From assembly GCF_000308815.1 (NCBI RefSeq), contig NZ_BAFX01000108.1, positions 62,001-126,000 of the forward strand: a stretch of 64,000 nt of DNA, written 5' to 3'. Position 1 is the first letter of the stretch, and the number at the start of each line of letters is the position of its first letter. This DNA is from Nocardia concava NBRC 100430 (GTDB lineage: Bacteria; Actinomycetota; Actinomycetes; Mycobacteriales; Mycobacteriaceae). Positions 16,401 to 25,261 of the stretch are shown in pieces. The notes under the pieces were generated by a model. It did no database searches. It saw only the letters and a program-made list of their open reading frames with translations, and was not told the origin of the DNA. The translations under genes and the position numbers were made by a program.

Positions 16401-17062
16401 GATGCCGCTCTTTCCGTGAAGGTCGGGTCGAGATCGCGCCGCAGGGCCCGGGTTTCGCGGGCGTGGGCGGGCGCGCCGAGGAAGCGGTAGAGGAAGCGGA
16501 CCGGGCCGGGGATGTCTCGAAAGAAGTTCTCGCGCTCGGCGGGATCGGCTTCCTCGAGAATGTGGCCGAGGAAGACCAGGGCCCGGCGCTTGGGGAGCGA
16601 GGCCATGCCGCGTTCGCCCAGTTCGGCCCATTGCGACTCGGTGAGGGTCTCGGCCACCAGCGGCAGCACGATCTGCTCTTCCTCGTGAAGGTGCTCGGCG
16701 AGGACCGCATGCAGCCGCGTTGATGCGACGGTGACCTGCTCCCCCGCGGTCCCGTCGGACTCCCAGCCGGTGAGGGCGGCGTCGACGGCGTCCATGGCCG
16801 AGCCGATGGCGCCGTGCTGGGACTCCATGGAGTCGATCAAGGCCGGGTCGACGCTCGCCGAACGCAGCCGGGGCCAGACCAATTCGTCCTCGGAGTGGTG
16901 ATGGTGGTGCAGGGCGGTGAGCATCTCGCGGCCGTGGCGGACCACGCGGCGAATCTGCTCGGCATCGGACGGTGTTGTGACCGCGGCGATTTCGCCCAGC
17001 AGCCGGAATTCGCGCGTGAAGACCCGATGGACCACGACCATGGCGTGGGTATCGCAACTCAT
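16397..17062 (-). CDS. Hemerythrin (HHE) domain protein
   Basis: A 221-aa cation-binding protein. The di-iron ligands of an HHE four-helix bundle are visible: H in ATHAMVVVHRVF-like helix 1, HHHHHSEDELVWPRL in helix 2, ESQHGAIGSAMD in helix 3, and HAVLAEHLHEEEQIVLPLV in helix 4. The C-terminal 70 residues (LPKRRALVFLGHILEEADP...) are an additional helical region seen in actinobacterial HHE proteins. Likely role: binding O2, NO or iron in stress responses. ATG 17062 is chosen because GGGGG lies five bases upstream, removing 12 residues from the longest frame. It is divergent from a TetR gene with a dyad overlapping the promoter region. Confidence 0.85.
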   Translation of the reverse strand: MSCDTHAMVVVHRVFTREFRLLGEIAAVTTPSDAEQIRRVVRHGREMLTALHHHHHSEDELVWPRLRSASVDPALIDSMESQHGAIGSAMDAVDAALTGWESDGTAGEQVTVASTRLHAVLAEHLHEEEQIVLPLVAETLTESQWAELGERGMASLPKRRALVFLGHILEEADPAERENFFRDIPGPVRFLYRFLGAPAHARETRALRRDLDPTFTERAAS

Positions 17063-17081
17063 GAAAGCCCCCGGTTCGTTA

Positions 17082-17107
17082 AATGCACTGCTGTGCATTC
17101 AGTGCAT
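17082..17107. promoter_or_regulatory. TetR operator between HHE operon and tetR
   Basis: ATGCACTG (17083-17090) and CAGTGCAT (17100-17107) form a perfect 8-bp dyad with a 9-nt spacer. AATGCAC (17082-17088) and GTGCATT (17093-17099) form a second, overlapping dyad. It lies 20 nt upstream of the hemerythrin ATG and 64 nt upstream of tetR, the usual place for a TetR operator that controls both genes. Confidence 0.7.
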
Positions 17108-17170
17108 GTGGATATAGTGAATCGCGGTACAGGCACTGTCAAGGCATGAATCGAGGAAGGACCGCCGCGC

Positions 17171-17773
17171 GTGAACGAGAACCCGCCGACCGGCGGACCG
17201 GGCCGGGTCGCGCAACGCCGCCGCACCCGCAAGGCCATCGTGGATGCCACGATGTCGCTGCTGGCCCGGGGGGAGAGTCCCTCGATCAGTGAGATCGCCG
17301 AGGCGGCCGATGTCGCCCGGCGCACGGTCTACCTGCACTTCCCCACCCTCGATCAACTGCTGCTGGATGCTACCGTCGGCCTGGTCAGCGCGGGCGCGGA
17401 CGAGGCGATCGAGCGGACCGAGAGCGCGGATCCGCGCGAGCGAATCGCCGTGCTGGTGGCGGCGCTGACGGACGACATCCGCGAATCCCTGCCCATGGGA
17501 CGGCGTTTGGTGAAGCTGACGGTGGACGCCCCGCCGCCGGCACCGGGTCAGCCGCGGCGCGGTTTCCGCCGCATCGGCTGGATCGAATGGGCGCTGGAGC
17601 CGCTGCGGGATCGACTGTCCCCCAGTGCCTTCGAGGATCTGGTGTCGCAGGTCGCGCTGGTGGTCGGCTGGGAGGCATTCATCGTGCTCACCGACGTGCG
17701 CGGGCTGGAACCGGAGCGGGCGCGCGAATTGTGCACCCGAGCGGCCGTCGCGCTGATCGATGCGGCGGTGTAG
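17171..17773 (+). CDS. TetR family transcriptional regulator
   Basis: A 200-aa regulator. Residues about 15-65 form the TetR HTH (RRTRKAIVDATMSLLARGE, ISEIAEAADVARRTVYLHFP). The C-terminal domain (about 75-200) is ligand-binding and of unknown specificity. GTG 17171 is the only sensible start and follows AAGGA. It is divergent from the hemerythrin/ABM operon and faces the palindromic operator at 17082-17107, so local autoregulation is likely. Its stop is 19 nt from that of the convergent galK. Confidence 0.9.
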   Translation: MNENPPTGGPGRVAQRRRTRKAIVDATMSLLARGESPSISEIAEAADVARRTVYLHFPTLDQLLLDATVGLVSAGADEAIERTESADPRERIAVLVAALTDDIRESLPMGRRLVKLTVDAPPPAPGQPRRGFRRIGWIEWALEPLRDRLSPSAFEDLVSQVALVVGWEAFIVLTDVRGLEPERARELCTRAAVALIDAAV

Positions 17774-17791
17774 GACAGGCGATTTCGCCGG

Positions 17792-18925
17792 TCAGAGGCG
17801 GTGGGCACCGGCCGACGGGGTGGCGGTGAAGTCACGGGGCGCGTCGAATCCCTTGTTCGCGAAGGCTTCCCGGACGGCGATGCGCACCGCATCGATGTGA
17901 TCGCGGTCGACGAGGGCGATGACGCTGCCGCCGAAGCCGCCCCCGGTCAGGCGGGCGCCGTGGGCGCCGGCCGCCAGTGCCGTGTCGACGGCGAGGTCCA
18001 GCCGAGGGGCCGAGACCTCGAAATCGTCACGGAGGGAGGCGTGTCCGGCGGTGAGTACGGAGCCGATCAGTCGGGGGTCCGCGCCGCTGCGCAATTGTTC
18101 GGCAATTCGCAGAACCCGGGCGTTTTCGGTGATCACGTGGCGGGCGCGTCGCCGCAGCACCCGATCGGCGAGCCGGTTCGCCTCGGCGGCATCGGGCACG
18201 TCACGCAGCGACGGGACGCCGAGTTGGGCTGCGGCGGTGGCGCATTCGTCGCGGCGGCGGGCGTACTCGCCGTCCACCAGGCGGCGCGGGCTGCCGGTGT
18301 CGAGGACCAGCAGGGACAGGCCGAAGGCGTCGAGGTCGAAGGGAATCTGCTCGGTGCCGCCGGTGCGGGTGTCGAGGAACAGGAGGTGGCCGGCCGTGCA
18401 CAGGACGGAAGCGGACTGGTCGAGTATGCCGGTGGGGACGCCCGCGTAGACGTTCTCGGCGGTGCGGGCGATATCGATGATGTCGGCGGCGGAGACAGTG
18501 GGGGCGAACAGGTCCCGCAGGGCGATGGCGACCGCGCAGGACAGCGCCGCCGACGAGGACAGGCCCGCGCCGATGGGAATGGTGGCGTCGAGATCGAGAC
18601 CGATGCCCGGAATCTCGTGGCCGCGGCGTACGAACTCGCGGATCACGCCCAGCGGATAGTGGCTCCAGGCAGGCAGCTCGGACCAGCCACCGCTGCCGAG
18701 CGCATCGACGGTGGTGGCGACCGGCTCGTGCGGGGCCTGGCGAGATCGCAGCCGTACCACGCCATCCGGGCGCGGCACGGCGGTGCAGGTGATGCCCAGT
18801 GGCAGGGCCAGCGGCAGCACATATCCGTCGTTGTAATCGGTGTGCTCGCCGATGAGATTAACCCGGCCGGGCGCCCACCAGCGTCCCGCTCTCGATGCCC
18901 CCGAGCGTCCCGCGCTAACTGCCAC
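17792..18925 (-). CDS. galK: Galactokinase
   Basis: A 377-aa GHMP-family kinase that phosphorylates galactose to galactose-1-phosphate with ATP. The galactokinase signature APGRVNLIGEHTDYNDGYV is near the N-terminus, the GHMP ATP loop PIGAGLSSSAALSCAVA near residue 120, and the C-terminal GHMP motif GARLTGGGFGGSVIAL near 335. Length fits the family. No galT or galE adjoins it, unlike the usual gal operon, so the rest of the Leloir pathway must be elsewhere. The exact N-terminus is uncertain; the first Met gives about 18 extra residues before the conserved block. Confidence 0.93.
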   Translation of the reverse strand: MAVSAGRSGASRAGRWWAPGRVNLIGEHTDYNDGYVLPLALPLGITCTAVPRPDGVVRLRSRQAPHEPVATTVDALGSGGWSELPAWSHYPLGVIREFVRRGHEIPGIGLDLDATIPIGAGLSSSAALSCAVAIALRDLFAPTVSAADIIDIARTAENVYAGVPTGILDQSASVLCTAGHLLFLDTRTGGTEQIPFDLDAFGLSLLVLDTGSPRRLVDGEYARRRDECATAAAQLGVPSLRDVPDAAEANRLADRVLRRRARHVITENARVLRIAEQLRSGADPRLIGSVLTAGHASLRDDFEVSAPRLDLAVDTALAAGAHGARLTGGGFGGSVIALVDRDHIDAVRIAVREAFANKGFDAPRDFTATPSAGAHRL

Positions 18926-19197
18926 TGCGGCTCCTGTCCCCAGAGTCGTGCAGGCCGTTCGGTTCGATTCGCGGGGAGCATAGCGAGTCTCGCGGAAAGC
19001 GGTCCTGCGGGTTCGCCGAACTCCGCTCCGGAGCGGGCGCTTTCATGTCATGATCGGTTCGGTTGCCCAAATAGTGGCAGCGCCTTTGTCGACCGGGCAC
19101 TCTGCCACCGCTGCGCGGGGACCTATGCTCGTACCGCAACACACTCGGTTGATGATCGGCGGTGTCTTTTCGAGTACTGCTCGGATAAGGGGGGCTG

Positions 19198-20754
19198 GTG
19201 GGAACAGACGCACAACCGGCCGAACAGTCCGGTCCCGATCGGGCCCCGTGGCACGTCAGAATCTGCTGGCGCACCGTCCTGTTCGCCTGCGGCGTGCTCG
19301 TTCTCGGTCTGCCCCTGATCAACAGCTCCCGCGCGGTCATGCTCGCCACGCTGTTCGCCTCGGTGGCCATCAGCCTCACCATGATCGGCAGCGGTGTCCG
19401 CAAGTACCGGCCGCGCCATCCGCTGCCCTGGTACCTGTTGTCCGCCGCGGCCGTGCAATTCGCCATCGGCACCGCGCTGCGCCACGTCTCGGAATCACAG
19501 CGGCATCCCTTCGACGACCTGTTCACCCTGTTCGGATACTGCTGCGTCGGAGCGGCCGCGGTGCTGTGGCTGCGCCCGCGCCAGAACAGCACCGACCACG
19601 ACGTGCTGCTGGACTCCGGACTCATCGGCCTGGGCGCGCTGCTGCTGTCGTGGACCTTCCTCATCTCGCCGGTGCTGCGCGTGGCGCACGGCGTCCATTT
19701 CAGCACCGTCACCAGCATCGCGGACCCGATCGTGGATGCGTTGCTGCTCACCGTGATCGTGCATTCGGTCATCACCTCGGCCCGCTCGGAAACCTCGCTG
19801 CGGCTGGTGCACCTGGCCATGCTGGTGATCCTGGCCGGGGATCTGGGCTACCACCTGGAGACGGTCGGCTCGGCCGTGTTCGGCCGCCAGATCCAGCTGC
19901 TGCCACTGCAACTGGGCTTCACCCTGATCGGCGCGGCCGCGCTACATCCGAGCATGGTGGTGTTGGACGGGCCGCGCGATATCCATCCGCACCGCTCCCG
20001 GCAGCGGGCCAGCATCATCGCCATCGTCATGATCGTGGCCGCGCTGGTGCCGGTGGTCGGCTCCAGCCTCGACACCCTGGACCGCGTGGTGGTGTCCACG
20101 CTGTTCGCGCTGCTACTCGGCGGCGTGCTGCTACGCAGCGAACGCGCCATCGAACGCAGCGCCCGCAGCGAACGGCGCGCGCAGTACCAGGCAGACCACG
20201 ACATGCTCACCGGACTCCTGAACCGCGCCGCCCTGCTGCGGGCGCTGCATCGTAATCGGGAGCGTTGGGCCGGACAGCCTTTGGCGCTGCTGTTCATCGA
20301 CCTCGACGGGTTCAAGCGGGTCAACGACAACTACGGGCACGCGGTCGGCGACGAGCTGATCGCCAATGCGGCGGCCCGCATCCGCCGCGTCATCCGGCGT
20401 GACGACGCGGCCGCGCGTTATGGCGGAGACGAATTCGTGGTGCTGGCCCCGCTGGCCCAGCAGCAGGCCCGCCAGCTGGCCGAGCGGCTGCTGGCCACGC
20501 TGGGCGAGGCGTTCGAGCTGAGCGCGGCCGAGGTGCGCATCGCGGCCAGCATCGGCATCGCGTGCTCGCGGCCGCGGGAGACCGAGACCACGGTGTACGA
20601 GCTACTGCGCGAAGCGGATTCGGCCATGTACCACGCGAAGGAATACTCGCTGGGCTACGTCTTCCACGACGATCTACGCAGGGCCCACGATGATCTGCGC
20701 AGGGCGCGACCCGAATCCGGGCCGCGCACCTGGCATCGCGAATCAGCGGTCTAG
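19198..20754 (+). CDS. Membrane diguanylate cyclase (GGDEF)
   Basis: A 518-aa protein making cyclic di-GMP. About nine hydrophobic segments fill residues 22-325 (for example TVLFACGVLVLGLPL, LLLSWTFLISPVL, ASIIAIVMIVAALVPVV) and form a membrane sensor region. The GGDEF domain (about 345-495) carries DHDMLTGLLNRAAL, FIDLDGFKRVNDNYGH and the intact catalytic YGGDEF at about residue 408. RRDD five residues before it fits the RxxD inhibitory site. There is no EAL domain. The C-terminus contains a short tandem repeat (DDLRRAHDDLRRA). GTG 19198 lies after GGGGCTG. It is transcribed alone. Confidence 0.92.
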   Translation: MGTDAQPAEQSGPDRAPWHVRICWRTVLFACGVLVLGLPLINSSRAVMLATLFASVAISLTMIGSGVRKYRPRHPLPWYLLSAAAVQFAIGTALRHVSESQRHPFDDLFTLFGYCCVGAAAVLWLRPRQNSTDHDVLLDSGLIGLGALLLSWTFLISPVLRVAHGVHFSTVTSIADPIVDALLLTVIVHSVITSARSETSLRLVHLAMLVILAGDLGYHLETVGSAVFGRQIQLLPLQLGFTLIGAAALHPSMVVLDGPRDIHPHRSRQRASIIAIVMIVAALVPVVGSSLDTLDRVVVSTLFALLLGGVLLRSERAIERSARSERRAQYQADHDMLTGLLNRAALLRALHRNRERWAGQPLALLFIDLDGFKRVNDNYGHAVGDELIANAAARIRRVIRRDDAAARYGGDEFVVLAPLAQQQARQLAERLLATLGEAFELSAAEVRIAASIGIACSRPRETETTVYELLREADSAMYHAKEYSLGYVFHDDLRRAHDDLRRARPESGPRTWHRESAV

Positions 20755-20755
20755 C

Positions 20756-21559
20756 TCAGGCCAGATCCTCGAGTAGCCGACGGGCCGATTCGAGTTCGGC
20801 CTGCAGCTGCTCCACCTTGGCCTGCTGCGCGAGGCGCACGGCCTCGTGGATGGAATCCACCACCTCCGCGAATTCCGGGTGCAGGATCTTGGCCGCCTGG
20901 GCCACAGCGGAACTGGCGACCGGCAGGCCCTTGATGGTGCGCTTCTTGCCGTTCACCACATCGAGGGTCCACTCACCGTCGGCGGTGCCGCTGAGGGTGA
21001 CGGTCACCTCGGCGGCCTTCGGCTTCTTCGCCGCGGCGGCGGAGGCGGCATTGCGGGCCGGGCGGGAGGCGGCGGGCTTGGCGGCCTTGGCCTCCGGCGC
21101 CGACTCGGCGGCGGGCTGCGGGGCCTCCGGCGCGGGCGCGGCCGGGGCGGGGGACGTCACGGGCGACGACATCGTCACGGTGGATTCCTTCCTGGTTGCC
21201 GTTTTCGGTGTAATTCCAGTCGGTTTCGCGGCCGATGACGCACTGGCCGTTTGAGAGGACGCGGTGGCCGGTTTAGCTGGCGCACCCGCCGGTTTGGTCT
21301 GGTTGGCGCGGGCCGGTTTGGTGAGCGTCACCTCGGTGGGGCCGAAGGACAGCACATCCTTCGAGCCGGTGGGCTTCACCTGCAGGAAATCTCCCTCGGA
21401 CGGATCACCGAGGGACATCACCTTGCCGGAACGGCCTTCCGGCACACCGACCGCCGACGCGGTGAACCACACCATCGGCGGACGGCCCGCGTCGATTTCC
21501 GCGGCGATCTGCCGAATCTCGGTATCCGACAAGGGCTGTGGCTTGGTACGGGTGGACAT
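20756..21559 (-). CDS. Ala/Pro-rich protein with conserved ends
   Basis: A 267-aa protein of unknown function starting MSTRTKPQPLSDTEIRQIAA. The N-terminal 75 residues form a compact conserved domain (PPMVWFTASAVGVPEGRSGK, SEGDFLQVKPTGSKD). The middle (about 80-185) is a low-complexity Ala/Pro/Lys linker (KPAGAPAKPATASSQ, APAAPAPEAPQPAAESAP). The C-terminal 85 residues are again structured (VTVTLSGTADGEWTLDVVNG) and end in a coiled coil (VRLAQQAKVEQLQAELESA). The layout recalls uncharacterised mycolata proteins with a DNA-binding-like or cell-wall role; I cannot name the family. ATG 21559 removes a poor 43-residue extension. Confidence 0.7.
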   Translation of the reverse strand: MSTRTKPQPLSDTEIRQIAAEIDAGRPPMVWFTASAVGVPEGRSGKVMSLGDPSEGDFLQVKPTGSKDVLSFGPTEVTLTKPARANQTKPAGAPAKPATASSQTASASSAAKPTGITPKTATRKESTVTMSSPVTSPAPAAPAPEAPQPAAESAPEAKAAKPAASRPARNAASAAAAKKPKAAEVTVTLSGTADGEWTLDVVNGKKRTIKGLPVASSAVAQAAKILHPEFAEVVDSIHEAVRLAQQAKVEQLQAELESARRLLEDLA

Positions 21560-21743
21560 GGGCACTCCGGGCGACGGGCGGACATCTGCGTGCCAAGAGC
21601 ATGCACCATGGCACCGACAAATCCACATCCGGAGATTCCGCGATGCCGCCGCCGTGCAGGTCAGTGAACGTTTGGCAATTCCGACCATCGAGCACGGCCG
21701 GCGCTGGAGATCCTAAGCGTCCGACCCTGTCCCCACGCAACTT

Positions 21744-22154
21744 TCAGAGTTGTTCCACCCCACGCAGCACACACCGGACGGTCTGTGGACGGGTCACCGG
21801 ATCCAGCCGCGTCTCGGTGGTGAAATCCTGGGTCGCACCCGGCGCCACCAGCACCTCGGTGCGGGTGCGTTCCAGATCCGTGGACTCGGGCGTCATGAAA
21901 CTGATCACCACCAGATACCGGTGCTCGATCACATCCCGATTGCTCACCACCGCGGTCGCCTGCCACCCCGCCGAGGTCCCCGCGCACCCGGTGACGAAGG
22001 CGCTGCGCTGCATCTCCCCCGTATCCCCGGACGCCAGCTGGGTATCGACGGGCCTGGCGTGCGCGGTCTCGGAGTGGCCCGCGTGCCCGCAGCCGGTCAG
22101 CAGCGCCACGCAACCCGTGACGACACCGACTACGCCTCGGCCGGGGGTGATCAT
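21744..22154 (-). CDS. Secreted lipoprotein, hypothetical
   Basis: A 136-aa exported lipoprotein. The N-terminus MITPGRGVVGVVTGCVALLT runs into the lipobox LLTGC (Cys22). The mature part has two further cysteines (VTGCAGTS and TVRCVLRG) that may pair, and beta-strand-rich sequence (WQATAVVSNRDVIEHRYLVV), suggesting a small Ig-like or FxLD-type domain on the outer face of the membrane. No partner gene is obvious; the next gene on the left is unrelated. Function unknown. Confidence 0.75.
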   Translation of the reverse strand: MITPGRGVVGVVTGCVALLTGCGHAGHSETAHARPVDTQLASGDTGEMQRSAFVTGCAGTSAGWQATAVVSNRDVIEHRYLVVISFMTPESTDLERTRTEVLVAPGATQDFTTETRLDPVTRPQTVRCVLRGVEQL

Positions 22155-22245
22155 GAAGCTCCCATTCCACCGCGCACTTCCGCCCCCGCAATCCTGTTGC
22201 GGCTGATTAGCCGCGCGCCGAGATTACCGCAGCGCCCCCGCGTGT

Positions 22246-22257
22246 CGTCACATGACG
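22246..22257. promoter_or_regulatory. CGTCACATGACG palindrome before oxidoreductase gene
   Basis: A 12-base dyad (arms CGTCA/TGACG, two-base centre) 80 nt upstream of the molybdopterin oxidoreductase start and 92 nt upstream of the lipoprotein start. The extended form GTCACATGACGC recurs near 52281 and 56100, so it may be a shared regulator site. Confidence 0.4.
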
Positions 22258-22336
22258 CGGCAGGCGTGTCGCGTGCGGAAACCGTCCGTACGCTCGCCTT
22301 TCGCGCCCGACAGGTCGCTTGCCTACGATCGATCGG

Positions 22337-24346
22337 GTGAAGATCTTGGGAGCCTGCCCACTCGACTGCCCCGACGGCTGCTCCTGGGTGGTGGACGTAC
22401 AGGACGGCAAGGCGGTCGGCCTGCGCGGCAACAAGGACCATCCGGTCACCCGCGGCGCGCTGTGCGTCAAGGTGAACCGGTACCTCGAACAGGTCCACTC
22501 CCCCGAGCGCATCACCCACCCGATGCGCCGGGTCGGGCCCAAGGGCGAGGGCCGCTTCGAGCGCATCACCTGGGACGAGGCGCTCGACGAGATCGCCACC
22601 CGCCTCACCGGCATCATCGACGAGCACGGCGGCGAGGCGATCTGGCCGTTCCACGGCACCGGCAGCCTCGGCTACCTGCAAGGGCTGGAAGGATTTTCCG
22701 GGCGGCGCTTCTTCAATGTCCTCGGTTCGTCCCTGCACGATCCGACCATCTGCTCCATCGCGGGCAGCACCGGGCTGAAGTACACCCTCGGCACCTCGGG
22801 CGGCATGGATCCGGAGGATCTCGCGCACTCGAAGCTGATCCTGTTGTGGGGCACCAATCCGCTCAGCTCCGGTCATCACGTCTGGAAGTTCATCCAGGAC
22901 AGCGGCGCGTACACCGTCGCCATCGACCCGGTGCGCACCCGCACGGCCGAACGCTGTGACGAACATCTGGCACCGCTGCCGGGCACCGATGCGGCGCTGG
23001 CGCTGGGACTCATGCATGTCATCGTGTCACTGGGCGCCGAGGACGGCGACTTCTTGGCCGCACACACCGAGGGCTGGCCCGAATTCCGTGCGCGCGTCGA
23101 GGAATACACGCCCCAGCGCACGGCGGAGATCACCGGGCTGCCGGTGGAACGCATTGTGGCGCTGGGCGAGCGCATCGCCGCCACCCGGCCGACCGCCATC
23201 CGCGTCTCACAGGGCATTCAGCGGCACGCGGGCGGCGGCATGGCGCTGCGCACCCTGGCCTGCCTGCCCGGCGTCACCGGCGACTGGGCGATTCCCGGTG
23301 GCGGACTGCACTATTCGACCAGCGGGCACTTCGACCTCGACGTACCCGCGGTGGCCCGCTTCGACCTGCTGCCGAACCCGGTGCGCACGCTGTCCATGAC
23401 CCGCATGGGCGAGGCGCTGCTGGAAACCGCTGGGCCGCCGGTGAAAGCGCTGTTCGTGATCGCCGCCAACCCGGTCGGCTCCAATCCGGATCAGGGCCGG
23501 GTGCGGGCGGGTCTGGCGCGCGAGGATCTGTTCACCGTTGTGCTGGAACACTTTCAGACCGATACTGCCGATTACGCCGACATCGTGCTCCCGGCCACGA
23601 TGCAGCCCGAACACCTCGACGTCATCGCCGCCTACGGCAATCTCTACCTGGTCTGGAACGAGCCCGCGGTGGCCCCGCCCGGCGAATGTCTGCCCACTAC
23701 CGAGACTTTCCGCCGGCTGGCTCGGCGGATGGGGCTGACCGAACCGGCGCTGTACGAATCCGACGAAGAGCTGGCGAATCAGCTGCTGAAGCAGTACGAC
23801 ATCGATCGGCTGCGCGCCGAGGGCTTCCTGAAGATCGAGCCGCGGCCGGTGCCCACCGACAAGCTCCGGTTCGTCTCACCGCGGGCCGCGCAGGCCGGAC
23901 ACGATCCGCTGGCCGGGTACACCCCACCCGCCGATCCGGGTGACGGTCTGGTGCTCATCTCGGCCGCCTCGCACTACTTCCTGAACACCACGTTCGGGTC
24001 GAATCCCGAATTGCGCAGGCGGGCGGGCGAACCCCGCGTCGCCCTGCATCCCGACGACGCGGCGGCCCGCGGCATCTCCGACGGCGATCCGGTGACCGTC
24101 GGCAATGACCGCGGTTCCTTCGACGCGATCGCCGAGGTCTCCGACGTGGTCCGGCCGGGCGTGGCCGCGACCCAGAAGGGCCGCTGGGCCAAGCACACCG
24201 GCGGTGCGACCGTGAACGCGACCATCGCGGAACGGGATTCGGACTACGGCGGCGGCGCGGTGTTCCACGACAACCGGGTCGTGATCACTCCGCGCACCCC
24301 CGCCGCCGATCAGGCTCCGAGCGCTTCCAGCACCCTGCGAGCCTGA
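22337..24346 (+). CDS. Molybdopterin (bis-MGD) oxidoreductase
   Basis: A 669-aa enzyme of the DMSO reductase/BisC superfamily. The N-terminal Fe4S4 domain is intact: Cys7, Cys11 and Cys15 in CPLDCPDGC and Cys43 in GALCVK. Molybdopterin domains follow (RITWDEALDEIA; WPFHGTGSLGYLQ; LILLWGTNPLSSGHH; GSNPDQGRVRAGL) and the C-terminal MGD-binding domain starts near FLNTTFGSNPELRRRAG. No Tat signal is present, so it is cytoplasmic, as with assimilatory or formate-type enzymes. There is no electron-transfer subunit next to it, and the substrate cannot be told. GTG 22337 gives the canonical start at the cluster motif; TTG 22319 is possible. Confidence 0.88.
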   Translation: MKILGACPLDCPDGCSWVVDVQDGKAVGLRGNKDHPVTRGALCVKVNRYLEQVHSPERITHPMRRVGPKGEGRFERITWDEALDEIATRLTGIIDEHGGEAIWPFHGTGSLGYLQGLEGFSGRRFFNVLGSSLHDPTICSIAGSTGLKYTLGTSGGMDPEDLAHSKLILLWGTNPLSSGHHVWKFIQDSGAYTVAIDPVRTRTAERCDEHLAPLPGTDAALALGLMHVIVSLGAEDGDFLAAHTEGWPEFRARVEEYTPQRTAEITGLPVERIVALGERIAATRPTAIRVSQGIQRHAGGGMALRTLACLPGVTGDWAIPGGGLHYSTSGHFDLDVPAVARFDLLPNPVRTLSMTRMGEALLETAGPPVKALFVIAANPVGSNPDQGRVRAGLAREDLFTVVLEHFQTDTADYADIVLPATMQPEHLDVIAAYGNLYLVWNEPAVAPPGECLPTTETFRRLARRMGLTEPALYESDEELANQLLKQYDIDRLRAEGFLKIEPRPVPTDKLRFVSPRAAQAGHDPLAGYTPPADPGDGLVLISAASHYFLNTTFGSNPELRRRAGEPRVALHPDDAAARGISDGDPVTVGNDRGSFDAIAEVSDVVRPGVAATQKGRWAKHTGGATVNATIAERDSDYGGGAVFHDNRVVITPRTPAADQAPSASSTLRA

Positions 24347-25188
24347 TAGTCCGCGCCCAGCTGGTTGGGGTGGAACGGCACGGCCGGGCCGATCGGGTTG
24401 CCCGAGTACGGGAGCAGGCCCTCCACCCAGCGGGTGCCGATGGGCTGACACGCGTCGTGCCCGGCGCTGCCGGCGTAGGTGTCGACGAACTCGACGCCGC
24501 TGCGGTCGGCGACCCGGGCGAGCATGTCGTGCATCTCGATCAGCTTGTGCCCCAGCCAGATCGCGTCCGCGTCGGAGATCGGGATCTCCGGCCAGCAGCC
24601 GCCGTCGAGGCCGATGCCCTCGAAGTAGTCGAGCAGCAGGATGCGCGCGTGCGGCGCGCGTTCACGGATGCCCGCGATGGCGGCGGCCACCCGCGGTTCG
24701 GTCCTGGCGATGTTCTGCGACATCCGGTCCACGCCGTCCACGACCATCTGGTCCAGGCACGGATTCGCGGCGGGGTCGAGGGTGACGCAGGTGCCGACGA
24801 CCGCCGCGAGATCCGCGTCATTGCCGCCGATTTCGAGGGTGACCAGGTCGGTGCTCTCGCTCAGCCGGTCGAACTGCGGCGCGTTGTCGCCCAGCGCGGT
24901 GTGCTGCGGGGCGGTCATGTTCGCGGTGACCGCACCACCGCAGGTGGCGTCGCGGAACACCGGCACATTGAGCGCCGCGGCGACCTGCTTGGCGTAATTG
25001 TGGGCGCTCTGCACGCACGGCGTGGGCGTGAAGATGGTCGTGATCTGGGTGATGGTGGCGTCGGCGGCCCACGAATCACCCAGGGCCACATATTCATTGA
25101 CGGCGGCGTCCGGTTCGGCCTGAGCGGCTCCGGCGGGTAGCACGACGGCGAGGGCGGCGGCGGTCAGCAGTGCGCGCGAGGTCTTCAT
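24310..25188 (-). CDS. Secreted SGNH/GDSL esterase
   Basis: A 292-aa exported hydrolase. A signal peptide (MKTSRALLTAAALAVVLPAG, cleaved after AQA) leads into the SGNH blocks: YVALGDSWAAD (block I, nucleophile Ser), the CGGAVTANM region (block II Gly), LEIGGNDAD (block III Asn), and VPFHPNQLGAD at the C-terminus (block V His). Several cysteine pairs suggest disulfides. It resembles actinobacterial lipase/esterases that act on acyl esters outside the cell. ATG 25188 is chosen because it starts the signal peptide. The gene is convergent with the molybdopterin oxidoreductase, and the 3' ends overlap by 37 nt. Confidence 0.88.
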   Translation of the reverse strand: MKTSRALLTAAALAVVLPAGAAQAEPDAAVNEYVALGDSWAADATITQITTIFTPTPCVQSAHNYAKQVAAALNVPVFRDATCGGAVTANMTAPQHTALGDNAPQFDRLSESTDLVTLEIGGNDADLAAVVGTCVTLDPAANPCLDQMVVDGVDRMSQNIARTEPRVAAAIAGIRERAPHARILLLDYFEGIGLDGGCWPEIPISDADAIWLGHKLIEMHDMLARVADRSGVEFVDTYAGSAGHDACQPIGTRWVEGLLPYSGNPIGPAVPFHPNQLGADYQARRVLEALGA

Positions 25189-25261
25189 AACTGTTCTTCC
25201 CGGGATCAGTCCAATACCGAATGCTGGACTGTTTTCAGCCGGAAACCTAGCAGTTGCACGC

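Noticed and set aside
17801..19318. A long + strand frame across galK
   Set aside because: Antisense to galactokinase signatures and composed of Gly/Ala/Asp runs.
22207..23017. Minus-strand frame over the start of the molybdopterin oxidoreductase
   Set aside because: Mirror of a conserved Fe4S4 enzyme start; no homologous motif.
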